Assembly (NCBI GenBank): GCA_046349355.1
Contig: JAXMCM010000016.1
Coordinates: forward strand, 62,001 to 126,000
DNA: 64,000 nucleotides
Direction of reading: 5' to 3'
Source of the DNA: CALKJU01 sp046349355
Lineage (GTDB): Bacteria; Pseudomonadota; Alphaproteobacteria; Geminicoccales; Geminicoccaceae
How positions within the stretch are numbered: position 1 is the stretch's first letter; each line of letters starts with the position of its first letter. This document shows positions 25,785 through 34,984 of the stretch, in pieces. The notes beneath the pieces were generated by a model. The model had not been told where the DNA came from. It did no database searches and saw only the letters and a list, made by a program, of their open reading frames with translations. A program made the position numbers and the translations under genes.

Positions 25785-26591
25785 TCAGCCGTAGAACTGG
25801 GTGCCGGTGCGGTAGGTCCTGAAGTTCTCCATGTCGTGCGAGAACATCAGCTCGGCGTCGTGCTTCTTCGCGAGCTCGGTGAGGCGGCGCATCGAATGCA
25901 CGCCCTTGACCGGATCGATGTGGAACGAGGCCTGGCACAAGGTCTCGAGGTTCTTCTGCGTGTAGGCGGCGTCGATGGTGAACAGGATCGGCCGCCGGGT
26001 CTGGAACTCGACCAGCAGGCTATAGTGGCCGATGGCATGGCCCGGGGTGAAGATCAGGGTCACGCCCTTGGCCAGCTGGACGTCGCCCTCGACGCCCTCG
26101 AAACGCGAGTTGGCGTCGGTGGTCCCGGACAGCAGCTGCTCGGACTTGCCCCGGGCGGCCGCCGCCTCGGCCGAGAAGCTGAGGTCGGAGTAGCCCAGCA
26201 CCTCGAACGGCTCGGGCGTCGCCGCCTGGCGGATCTCGTCCTTGTGGCAGATCTTCTTGGCGTGCGGGAAATACTTGTTGCCGCCGACATGGTCGAAGTG
26301 GAAATGCGAGTTGACGACCACGCCGACGTCCTTCGGCTCGAGGCCCAGCAGCTTCAGGGCACCGGGAATGGTCTGCTCGGGCGCCTGGATCGGCTTCTCG
26401 AAGGGCAGGACCTTCATCACGTGGTCGTAGTCGTAGCCGGTGTCGATCAGGAAGCGGCCCTCGGCGTGCTCGACCAGGATCGAGTAGACCGGGAAGCGGA
26501 TCTCGCCTGACGGCCCGCGGTTCCAGTAGACGTGGAACCCGTCGAGGACGAGCGAGCCGCCGTCGAGCAGGTAAACCTTGGTGTCGGCCAT
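25785..26591 (-). CDS. 4-Pyridoxolactonase
   Basis: Metallo-beta-lactamase-fold lactonase (268 residues) that opens 4-pyridoxolactone to 4-pyridoxate. The zinc ligands are H96, H98, D100, H101 (SHFHFDH), H185, D207 and H252. As far as I recall, this is the same set and numbering as in the Mesorhizobium loti enzyme. The N terminus (KVYLLDGGSLVLDGFHV) and C terminus (FRTYRTGTQFYG) also match that enzyme rather than AHL lactonases. It lies 29 bases upstream of the aminotransferase in the same transcription unit. Confidence 0.93.
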   Translation of the reverse strand: MADTKVYLLDGGSLVLDGFHVYWNRGPSGEIRFPVYSILVEHAEGRFLIDTGYDYDHVMKVLPFEKPIQAPEQTIPGALKLLGLEPKDVGVVVNSHFHFDHVGGNKYFPHAKKICHKDEIRQAATPEPFEVLGYSDLSFSAEAAAARGKSEQLLSGTTDANSRFEGVEGDVQLAKGVTLIFTPGHAIGHYSLLVEFQTRRPILFTIDAAYTQKNLETLCQASFHIDPVKGVHSMRRLTELAKKHDAELMFSHDMENFRTYRTGTQFYG

Positions 26592-26629
26592 CGGGTGCGC
26601 ACTCCTCGGGCTGGGGTGGGGGGCGCCGT

Positions 26630-27565
26630 CTAGCGGGCGCCGCGGACGTAGGGCAGGCCGAGCGCCGCCGGCAGGCTGGCGCGGCGGCCGAAGATCACCA
26701 GCATCGCCATCACCGCCGCGAACGGCAGCATCTGGATGACGTCGGTCGGGATGTTGACGCCGGCGACCTGGAAGGCGGTGGTCAGCGACAGGCAGACGCC
26801 GAAGACCAGCGCGCCGATCAGCACCCAGACCGGCCGGCCACGCGCCAGCATGGCCAGCACGATGCCGATGAAGCCGGCGCCGCCGGTCATGAACGGCACG
26901 AACAGGCCGGCGCCGACGTTGGCGAGGAAGGCGCCGCCGATGCCGGCCAGCGCCCCGGTCGCCAGCACGGCGAAGGTGCGGACGGTGAGCACGTCGACGC
27001 CGGCGACGTCGAGCGCGGCGGGCTTGTCGCCGGCAGCCTGCAGGTCGAGGCCCAGATGGGTGTGGCGGAACGTCCAGGCGAGCAGCGGTACCAGCAGGAT
27101 GGCGAGGTAGACGACCGGGTGGCGGTCGAACAGGCTGGGGCCGAGCACCGGGATCTGGCTCAGCAGCGGGATCGGCAGCGAGCCGGCGACGTCGAGCCGC
27201 GGGTAGGTGCGGGCGAACTGGAAATGGTGGAGCAGGGCGGTCAGGCCCTCCACGCCCAGGGTCAGGCCGATGCCGATGACGATCTGGTTGAGGCCGAGGC
27301 GGACGCAGAGCAGCGCCATCAGCAGCGCCACGGCCATGCCGGCGACCGCCCCGCCGAGGAAGCCCAGCCAGAACGAGCCCGAGTAGAAGGCGGCGACGAA
27401 GCCCAGATAGGCGCCGGCCAGCATCATCCCCTCGATGCCGATGTTGAGCACGCCGGCCTTCTCGGAGATCTGCTCGCCGAGCCCGGCCAGCAGCAGCGGC
27501 ACGCCGGCGGTGACCGCGCCGTAGACCAGCGACGCGACGAAGACCTCGGTGAGCAGCGCTTCCAT
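26630..27565 (-). CDS. BMP-type ABC transporter permease (second)
   Basis: A 311-residue inner-membrane permease of the branched-chain/nucleoside type that pairs with BMP-family binding proteins. Hydrophobic helices run throughout, with GEQISEKAGVLNIGIEGMM near residue 30-48, diagnostic for this permease class. The start ATG was taken where homologous permeases begin; the longer frame upstream runs into the first permease. Within the B6 locus it is likely part of a vitamin B6 importer (inference). Confidence 0.9.
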   Translation of the reverse strand: MEALLTEVFVASLVYGAVTAGVPLLLAGLGEQISEKAGVLNIGIEGMMLAGAYLGFVAAFYSGSFWLGFLGGAVAGMAVALLMALLCVRLGLNQIVIGIGLTLGVEGLTALLHHFQFARTYPRLDVAGSLPIPLLSQIPVLGPSLFDRHPVVYLAILLVPLLAWTFRHTHLGLDLQAAGDKPAALDVAGVDVLTVRTFAVLATGALAGIGGAFLANVGAGLFVPFMTGGAGFIGIVLAMLARGRPVWVLIGALVFGVCLSLTTAFQVAGVNIPTDVIQMLPFAAVMAMLVIFGRRASLPAALGLPYVRGAR

Positions 27566-27569
27566 GGGC

Positions 27570-28651
27570 TCAGACCGTCCGCGCCGCGCGCCGGCGGTGG
27601 TCGATATGCTCGGCCAGGGCCAGGGTGATGAGCAGGATGGCGACCAGCACCAGGGTGAAGAAGTGCGGCACGTTGAGCCGCCGGGCAGCGCTCTCGCCAC
27701 CGATCGACAGCACCGAGAACATGAAGACGAAGGCGATCGTCGAGAAGCCGTTGAGCCGGGCAAGGAACACGAGCGGGATCACGGCCAGCCCGTAGGCCGG
27801 GTTCCAGTCGGCGCGGACGTTGCCCATGACGCCCAGCACGTCGACCGCCCCGGCGAGGCCGGCGAGGCCGCCCGAGATGCCGAACACGGCGACGGTCAGC
27901 AGCGGCACCGGCAGCCCGGCGTGCAGGGCGGCCTTCGGGTTGGCGCCCAGCACCCGCAGCTTCAGGCCGAAGGCCGTCCGGGTCATCAGGAAGTGGACGG
28001 CGACGACGGCGACGAGGCCGACCAGCAGGCCGCTGCTGACGGTGGTGTCGAACAGCCGCGGCAGGCGGTCCTCGACCGGCAGGGTGCGGGTCTGCGGCAC
28101 GGTCGTGCCGGGGTCGAGGAAGACCAGCTTGACCAGCACGTTGGCGAGCGACGTGCCGAGGAAGGTCATCATCAGGCTGGTGATGATCTCGTTGACGCCC
28201 TGGTAGGCGCGCAGCAGCGCCGGCAGCAGGGACCACAGGGCGCCGACGATGACGGCGAGCAGGGCCGCGACCAGCAGCGTCGCCCAGGCCGGCATGACGG
28301 TGACCAGCAGCGGGGCGGTGGCGCCGGCGATCACCGCCGCCAGCAGGAACTGCCCGTCGGTGCCGAGATTCCAGATGCCGGCGCGGAAGGCGACGATCAG
28401 GCTGGCGGCAAGGCACAGCAGCGGCGCCATCCGGGTCAGCGTCTCCTGCAGGCCGAGTGGCGAGAACAGGCCGCGCTGCAGGATGTAGCCGTAGTAGGTG
28501 AGGGGATTGACCCCGAGGCTGCCGAGGATGGCGCCGGACAGGACCAGCGCCAGCAAGATCGGCCCCAGCGTGGTCAGCAGCAGCCCGGCGAGCACGCCGC
28601 TGCCGCCCGCAGCCGGCGGCCGTCCCGCCACCGTGCCCTGCGCCGCGTCGC

Positions 28652-28655
<4 letters not shown>
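27570..28655 (-). CDS. BMP-type ABC transporter permease (first)
   Basis: A 361-residue permease, the larger of the pair. Family landmarks are the long N-terminal loop with NPLTYYGYILQRG, FRAGIWNLGTDGQFLLAA near residue 90-107, and YQGVNEIITSLMM near 150. Its ATG overlaps the ATPase stop (ATGA), and the second permease follows after four bases, so the four transporter genes form a tight unit: binding protein, ATPase, permease, permease. Confidence 0.91.
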
Positions 28656-30214
<1,559 letters not shown>

Positions 30215-30289
30215 GGGTGCCTCATCCATCCTCGGAGGCGGCACGGGCCGGCGCAGGGGGAGCGCCGGCCCGGCTCGCGGCGACGTCGC

Positions 30290-31324
30290 TCAGGGAGCGG
30301 CGACGTCGGTCATCAGGGCGCGGACCTCGGTCGCGTCGAACTTCGGCGTGACCGTGATCTTGCCGTCCAGCATGTCCTGGCGGATCGCCATGACCTGGGC
30401 CCAGACATCGTCCGGGATCTGCTTGGTCTTGAGCAGGCGGACCGAGTCGTCCGACAGCTGGATCTTGTAGCCCTTGGTGCCGAAGGTGTCGGCCTTCAGG
30501 TCGGCGATCATCGCCGTGTAGACCGGGGTGATGTCCCAGACCACCGACGACAGCAGGTTGCCCTTGTCGATCGGCGTCTTGTCGCCGATCACGTCGATGA
30601 ACAGGACCTTGCCGCCGTCCGTGGCCTTGCCCGACTCGACCGCCTGCAGCATGCCGAAGCTCGAGCCGTTGCCCTGGCCGAAGATGATGTCCGCACCGGC
30701 CGCGATCACCGACTCGGTGACGCGCTTGCCGCCGGCGGCGTCGCTGTAGGCGGCCGGGCCGATCACCGCGTAGCGGACCTTCACGTCCGGCTTCTCGGCC
30801 TTCACGCCCTCGGCGAAGGCGGCCGACTGCGAGTTCCACGACGGGGGCTCGCCGGAGACGACGATGCCGACCGTGCCGGTGCGGGTCATCTTGCCGGCGA
30901 GGCGGCCGGCGAGATAGGCGCCGTCGTGGCCGCTCAGGGTGTAGTCGGCGACGAGACCGGGCTTGAGGCCGTCCGGGGTGTCGACGATGGCGACCGGGAC
31001 CTTGGTCTCGGCGGCGATCTCGGGCGCGGCGGTGTTGTAGCCGCTGGCGTGGGCGATCAGCAGGCCGGCGCCGTCGGCGGCGAGCTCGCGCATGGTCGGG
31101 CGGACGTCGCCGTAGCCGAGGCCCTCGGCGACGATGACCTCGACGCCGGCGGCGGCACCGGCCGCCTTGGCGGCGTCGACGCCCTGCTGGTTCCAGCCGT
31201 AGTCGGTGCCCTGCTCGGGCGTCAGGATGGCGATGGACTTGACCTCGGCCGCCGACAGCGAGCCGGCCAGGGCCATCACCAGACCGAGGGCCGTCAGGCC
31301 CGACCGCAACAACTTCCCGCTCAT
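30290..31324 (-). CDS. BMP-family periplasmic binding protein, candidate B6 vitamer receptor
   Basis: A 344-residue exported binding protein of the Bmp/PnrA family (known members bind nucleosides and related compounds). The signal peptide ends near LSAA-EV with no lipobox cysteine, so it is a soluble periplasmic form. Landmarks are TDYGWNQQGVDAAKAA, GLGYGDVRPTMRELA, IIFGQGNGSS near residue 235, and the C-terminal KITVTPKFD. GGAGG precedes the ATG by eight bases. It heads a transporter operon surrounded on both sides by B6 catabolic genes, so a B6 vitamer or pathway intermediate is the most likely ligand (inference). Confidence 0.9.
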   Translation of the reverse strand: MSGKLLRSGLTALGLVMALAGSLSAAEVKSIAILTPEQGTDYGWNQQGVDAAKAAGAAAGVEVIVAEGLGYGDVRPTMRELAADGAGLLIAHASGYNTAAPEIAAETKVPVAIVDTPDGLKPGLVADYTLSGHDGAYLAGRLAGKMTRTGTVGIVVSGEPPSWNSQSAAFAEGVKAEKPDVKVRYAVIGPAAYSDAAGGKRVTESVIAAGADIIFGQGNGSSFGMLQAVESGKATDGGKVLFIDVIGDKTPIDKGNLLSSVVWDITPVYTAMIADLKADTFGTKGYKIQLSDDSVRLLKTKQIPDDVWAQVMAIRQDMLDGKITVTPKFDATEVRALMTDVAAP

Positions 31325-31345
31325 CACCGGTACCTCCGCTTGGTT

Positions 31346-31371
31346 TGTCTTACGTCCCACGCCCAAAGACA
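31346..31371. promoter_or_regulatory. Inverted repeat upstream of the BMP operon
   Basis: TGTCTT-N14-AAGACA, a perfect dyad 22-47 bases upstream of the binding-protein ATG on the minus strand. Its position just ahead of the ribosome-binding site fits an operator or a leader hairpin. Confidence 0.35.
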
Positions 31372-31433
31372 CGACAGGCGAGGCCGCCGGCACTAGGCTC
31401 CGCGGCGTCGCCACCATCCAACCGACCGGACCC

Positions 31434-31853
31434 GTGCGCCAGATCCTCGTGACCCTCATCGCCCTGCTCGCCGCCGATGCCGTGGCGGCGGCCGACCATG
31501 CCCGCGGCACCGAGGGCCTCGTCCCGTTCGACTACCGGATCGAGGCCGGCGGCGACCGGCCGCTCGCCTGCGCTGCCTCGATCGCCCACTGGTACTCCAC
31601 CGAGCTCGGCCGCGTGGAGCCGGGCGGCAGCCTGGTCATCGCGCTGTGGCGCGACCCGGCCAGCGGGGCCGTCTATCGCCTCAACGAGGTCGGCGACCGG
31701 ATGCCGGTCGAGCGCCTGTGGTGCGGCGTCGAGGGCCGCGCCTGGGCCACCGGCGCCCTGCTGCCGCTCGAGCGGCTCCGGGGCGACATCGCGCCGGCGC
31801 TGGCGCTGGCGTGCAAGCCCGAAGGCGACCGCGTCCGCTGCGTTGCCGCGTGA
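31434..31853 (+). CDS. Small secreted protein of unknown function
   Basis: A 139-residue protein with a signal peptide (about residues 1-19, ADAVAA-AD). The mature part has four cysteines (LACAAS, LWCGVEG, LACKPEG, VRCVAA), which suggests two disulfides. The start is GTG. It reads against the flanking catabolic operons and is the only plus-strand gene between 21.5 and 38 kb. No family recognised, and a role in B6 metabolism is not implied by the sequence. Confidence 0.65.
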   Translation: MRQILVTLIALLAADAVAAADHARGTEGLVPFDYRIEAGGDRPLACAASIAHWYSTELGRVEPGGSLVIALWRDPASGAVYRLNEVGDRMPVERLWCGVEGRAWATGALLPLERLRGDIAPALALACKPEGDRVRCVAA

Positions 31854-31874
31854 CGTGACCGCCCCGCGCATCGC

Positions 31875-32792
31875 TCAGGCCCCCTTCTCGAGGGCGAGCC
31901 GCACGGCGACCAGCCGGCGCGCCCGCTCGGCGCGCAGCGCCTCGACCTGCTCGGGCGTGTAGCGCATCAGCCCCTCGCCGGTCTTGAGGCCGAGATGGCC
32001 GGCGGCGGTCCTGGCCGTGATCATCGGGGCCACGTCGGCGCGGTTGCACAGCTCCCGGTTCAGGAAGCCCGCCACCGAGCCGTAGATGTCGAGCCCGGCC
32101 ATGTCGAGCAGCGCCATCGGCCCGATCACCCCGAGCTTGTAGCCGATGCCCCAGGAGACGCAGGTGTCGAGGTCCTGCGGCTCGATCACGCCGGTCTCGA
32201 CGAGATCGATGCACTCGCGCAGGAGCGCGTAGAGGACGCGGTTCTCGACGAAGCCCGGCACGTCCTTCTTCACCACCACCGGCAACAGGCCGATGCGGCG
32301 GATCAGGTCGACGATGAAGGCCTTGGTCGCCGGGGCGGTGTGCTCGCCGCCGATGACCTCGATCATCGGGATGATGTGCGGCGGGTTCGACCAGTGCATG
32401 CCGGCGAGCCGCGCCGGGTTCGACAGGAAGGCCTGCAGCCTGGTGATCGGGATGCCGGAAGTATCGGAGGCGACGATGGTGTCGGGCCCGACCAGCGGGT
32501 CGATCGCCCGGTAGACCTCGGCCTTGATCGCCAGGTCCTCGGGCACGTTCTCGATGACGAGGTCGCAGCCCTCGACGGTGGCGGCGAGATCGGCGTGGAA
32601 GCTCACCGCCCCGCCGGGCTGCGCCGCGATGCCCAGCCGGTCGAGCACGCCGTTGGCGAGATCGACCAGGCCGCGGGCCCGCTCGATCGCCGCCGGCAGC
32701 CTGTCGGTCACGCGGACCTCGAGCCCGCCCCGGGCGAGCCGGGCGGCGATGCCCGGCCCCATGGTGCCCAGCCCGATGACCGCGGCGCGCAT
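31875..32792 (-). CDS. FHMPC 5-dehydrogenase (3-hydroxyacyl-CoA dehydrogenase fold)
   Basis: NAD-dependent enzyme (305 residues) that oxidises 5-formyl-3-hydroxy-2-methylpyridine-4-carboxylate to the 4,5-dicarboxylate HMPDC in B6 breakdown. The Rossmann motif GLGTMG is at 7-12, and the catalytic histidine H133 (MHWSNPPH) and glutamate E145 form the family dyad. The match to the Mesorhizobium loti enzyme as I recall it is extensive (DTSGIPIT, KKDVPGFVENRVLYALLRE, DLDTCVSWGIGYK, ALLDMAGLDIY), well beyond what a generic 3-hydroxybutyryl-CoA dehydrogenase would show. It is the last gene of a minus-strand run beginning at the bicupin or the GMC enzyme. Confidence 0.92.
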   Translation of the reverse strand: MRAAVIGLGTMGPGIAARLARGGLEVRVTDRLPAAIERARGLVDLANGVLDRLGIAAQPGGAVSFHADLAATVEGCDLVIENVPEDLAIKAEVYRAIDPLVGPDTIVASDTSGIPITRLQAFLSNPARLAGMHWSNPPHIIPMIEVIGGEHTAPATKAFIVDLIRRIGLLPVVVKKDVPGFVENRVLYALLRECIDLVETGVIEPQDLDTCVSWGIGYKLGVIGPMALLDMAGLDIYGSVAGFLNRELCNRADVAPMITARTAAGHLGLKTGEGLMRYTPEQVEALRAERARRLVAVRLALEKGA

Positions 32793-32795
32793 GGC

Positions 32796-33395
32796 TCAGC
32801 CCGTCGCCTTCTTGAACGACGGCATGGCGTTGAGCCGGGCCAGCCAGGCGTCGAGGGCGGGGGTCGCGGCCCGCTCGATCGGGAAGCCGAGGCAGCGCTT
32901 GAGCACCGGGCCCATGGCGATGTCGGCCAGCGTCAGCCGGCCCAGCGCGAACCATTCCTTGCCGGCCATGTGCCCTTCGGCGATGGCCAGCTGCTCGCCA
33001 AGGTCCTTGGCCGACGCGGCGAAGGTCGGGGCCCGCTCGGCCTCGGGCAGCTTGGCGTCCTTGAACACCGCCACGTAGGGCGTGTTCACCGAGGCCAGCA
33101 GCCAGTCCATCCAGCGCTCGACCTGGGTCTTCTCGGCCGGCGAGCCGCCGGCCAGTTCGGGACGGTGCAGGGCGGCGAGGTAGCGCAGGATGGTGTTGGA
33201 CTCCCAGATCACCACCTCGCCGTCGACGAGCGTCGGCACCTTGGCGTTGGGGTTCAGCGCCTTGTAGGCCGGCGTCGCGGTATTGCCGAACTGCCGGCCG
33301 TAGTCCTCGCGCTCGTAGGGGACGCCCAGCTCCTCAAGCAGGAAGATCACCTTCTGGACGTTGCCGGAGGTATTCCGGCCGAGCAGCTTGATCAT
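32796..33395 (-). CDS. Glutathione S-transferase family protein
   Basis: A 199-residue GST. The thioredoxin-fold half (GRNTSGNVQKVIFLLEELG, with the glutathione-contact ESNTILRYLA near residue 65-74) is followed by an all-helical half ending in LTLADIAMG and a short C terminus. It is packed three bases upstream of the FHMPC dehydrogenase gene. In aromatic-ring pathways GST-fold enzymes often isomerise ring-cleavage products, as maleylpyruvate isomerase does after gentisate dioxygenase, so an isomerase role in this locus is worth considering (inference). Confidence 0.9.
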   Translation of the reverse strand: MIKLLGRNTSGNVQKVIFLLEELGVPYEREDYGRQFGNTATPAYKALNPNAKVPTLVDGEVVIWESNTILRYLAALHRPELAGGSPAEKTQVERWMDWLLASVNTPYVAVFKDAKLPEAERAPTFAASAKDLGEQLAIAEGHMAGKEWFALGRLTLADIAMGPVLKRCLGFPIERAATPALDAWLARLNAMPSFKKATG

Positions 33396-33427
33396 TGGTG
33401 GCTCCGGGTTCGGGGCGCGGCCATCGC

Positions 33428-33814
33428 TCAGCCCTTGAGCGGCTTGTAGGCGACCGCGTCCATCTCGATCTTGGTGTTGATGACCGCGCGCGCCTCGACC
33501 GTGGTGCGGGCGAGGCCGGCATTCCTGAAGTACTCGCCGAACACCTTGTTGTAGCGGCCGAAGTCGCGGGTGTCCTCGAGATAGGTGCAGACCCGGACGA
33601 CGTCGTCCAGCGTCGCGCCGTCCTCGGCGAGGATGCGCTGGATGGCGAGGATGGTGGCGCGGGTCTCCTCCTCGATCGTGCCGGAGACCATGTTGCCGTC
33701 GGCGTCCTTGGCGACCTGGCCGGAGACGAAGATGAAGTCGCCGGCGCGCACCGCCGGGTGGAACGGCAGGTTCGGGTTCTTCTTGCCGATCGGGTAGCGG
33801 ACGGGATCGGACAC
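33428..33814 (-). CDS. RidA/YjgF family deaminase
   Basis: A 128-residue Rid-family protein. Landmarks are the N-terminal PFHPAVRAGDFIFVSGQ, TRATILAIQRIL near 50, and VVRVCTYLED, then ARTTVEARAVI with the arginine that binds the substrate carboxylate. Rid proteins hydrolyse enamines and imines such as 2-aminoacrylate. The start is GTG with GGAG upstream. It lies between the GST and the propeller genes. Cleavage of a pyridine ring would produce an imine or enamine intermediate, which makes a RidA partner chemically sensible here (inference). Confidence 0.9.
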   Translation of the reverse strand: MSDPVRYPIGKKNPNLPFHPAVRAGDFIFVSGQVAKDADGNMVSGTIEEETRATILAIQRILAEDGATLDDVVRVCTYLEDTRDFGRYNKVFGEYFRNAGLARTTVEARAVINTKIEMDAVAYKPLKG

Positions 33815-33831
33815 GGGCAGGGGCTCCGGCC

Positions 33832-34956
33832 TCAGAGGACGCTGGTCTCGATGATGTCGACGCCGCGGATGCGGTCGATCAGGTAGACGAGCCCGCGGTC
33901 GTCGATGGTGACGTCGTTCGACGAGGCGCGCTCCTGCCCGGCCGGCGGGTCCGGCATGAAGTGGCCGACCTCGCGCGGCGCGAACGGGTCGGCGATGTCG
34001 AACAGGCGCAGGCCGTGGGCGAACCAGGCGAACGGGATGACCGAGCCGCGGAACCGCTCGGACGGCTGGTGGCAGCCGGTCATCGGCGGCTGCGGCGAGC
34101 CGTCGACGTCGATGCCGTCGACGCGGATGGTCGAGATCGGCACCGGCAGGCGTTCCTCGGTGATGTCGTAGACCCAGGCGAAGGCCGGCGCGGCCGGCCA
34201 CAGCTTGGCGACGTCCTCGTCGGCCACGACCATCACCTTGCGGCCCTTCAGCGGCTGCGGGATCGGCAGGCAGGTATGGGTCGGGTGCGGGAAGGCCGGG
34301 CTGGTGTTGTACTGGGCGATCAGCGTCGGCCGGCTCATGTCCGAGATGTCGAGGATGAACAGGCCGTGGTGCCAGTAGCTGACGTAGAGCCGGTCGCCCA
34401 TGCGCAGCGGGTGGTGGCAGCGCGGCGCCACCCACCCCTCCCACGGATAGGGCTCGCCGCCGGCCTGCCACTGGCCGGGGATCCACCAGCGCCCGACCTC
34501 GACCGGCCGGACCGGGTCGGCGAGGTCGAGGATCATCGCGATGTTGCCGACATAGCCGTCGACGGTCGGCGAGATGTAGGCGTAGCGGCCGTCGAAGTCG
34601 TAGCGGTGCACGCCCTTGCCGCCGGTCATCCACTTGCTGACCAGCCTGGGCTCGGCCGGGTTGCGCACGTCGTAGATGGCGAGGCCGCCGCCGAACTCCG
34701 GGGCCCCCTGGCCCAGGCGCTCGTGGTTGACGATCATCAGGTCGTTGGCGACGCGCACCTTGTGCGAGTGCCAGCCCTCGGGCAGGTCGACGCGGGCCAG
34801 CACCCTGGGCTTCCGCGGGTCGGCGACGTCGACGATCGTGGTGCCGCTGGGGGCCCGCATGTGGCCGATGTAGAGCGTCGTGCCCTCGACCCAGACCTGG
34901 CCGCCGCCGGGGCAGTCGACATGCCCGACATGCCGCGTGTTGTGCGCCGATGCCAT
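33832..34956 (-). CDS. Beta-propeller (LVIVD-repeat-like) protein, histidine-rich
   Basis: A 374-residue protein built of repeated blade-like units with the pattern LYIGHM, then IVDVADPRKPRVL; AIYDVRNPAEPRLV; ILDLADPVRPVEV; ILDISDMSRPTLI; LFDIADPFAPREV. This is the LVIVD-type propeller repeat. Conserved-looking histidines sit between blades (GWHSHKV near residue 60, CHHPLRMG near 180, FPHPTHTC near 225, TGCHQP near 290). They could bind a metal, as in selenium-binding-protein-type propellers. There is no signal peptide, so it is probably cytoplasmic. It lies between the RidA and bicupin genes. Its role is unknown; a hydrolase or metal enzyme of the lower pathway is possible. Confidence 0.78.
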   Translation of the reverse strand: MASAHNTRHVGHVDCPGGGQVWVEGTTLYIGHMRAPSGTTIVDVADPRKPRVLARVDLPEGWHSHKVRVANDLMIVNHERLGQGAPEFGGGLAIYDVRNPAEPRLVSKWMTGGKGVHRYDFDGRYAYISPTVDGYVGNIAMILDLADPVRPVEVGRWWIPGQWQAGGEPYPWEGWVAPRCHHPLRMGDRLYVSYWHHGLFILDISDMSRPTLIAQYNTSPAFPHPTHTCLPIPQPLKGRKVMVVADEDVAKLWPAAPAFAWVYDITEERLPVPISTIRVDGIDVDGSPQPPMTGCHQPSERFRGSVIPFAWFAHGLRLFDIADPFAPREVGHFMPDPPAGQERASSNDVTIDDRGLVYLIDRIRGVDIIETSVL

Positions 34957-34984
34957 CGCCGGCCTGCCCCCGGGATCCCGCCGC

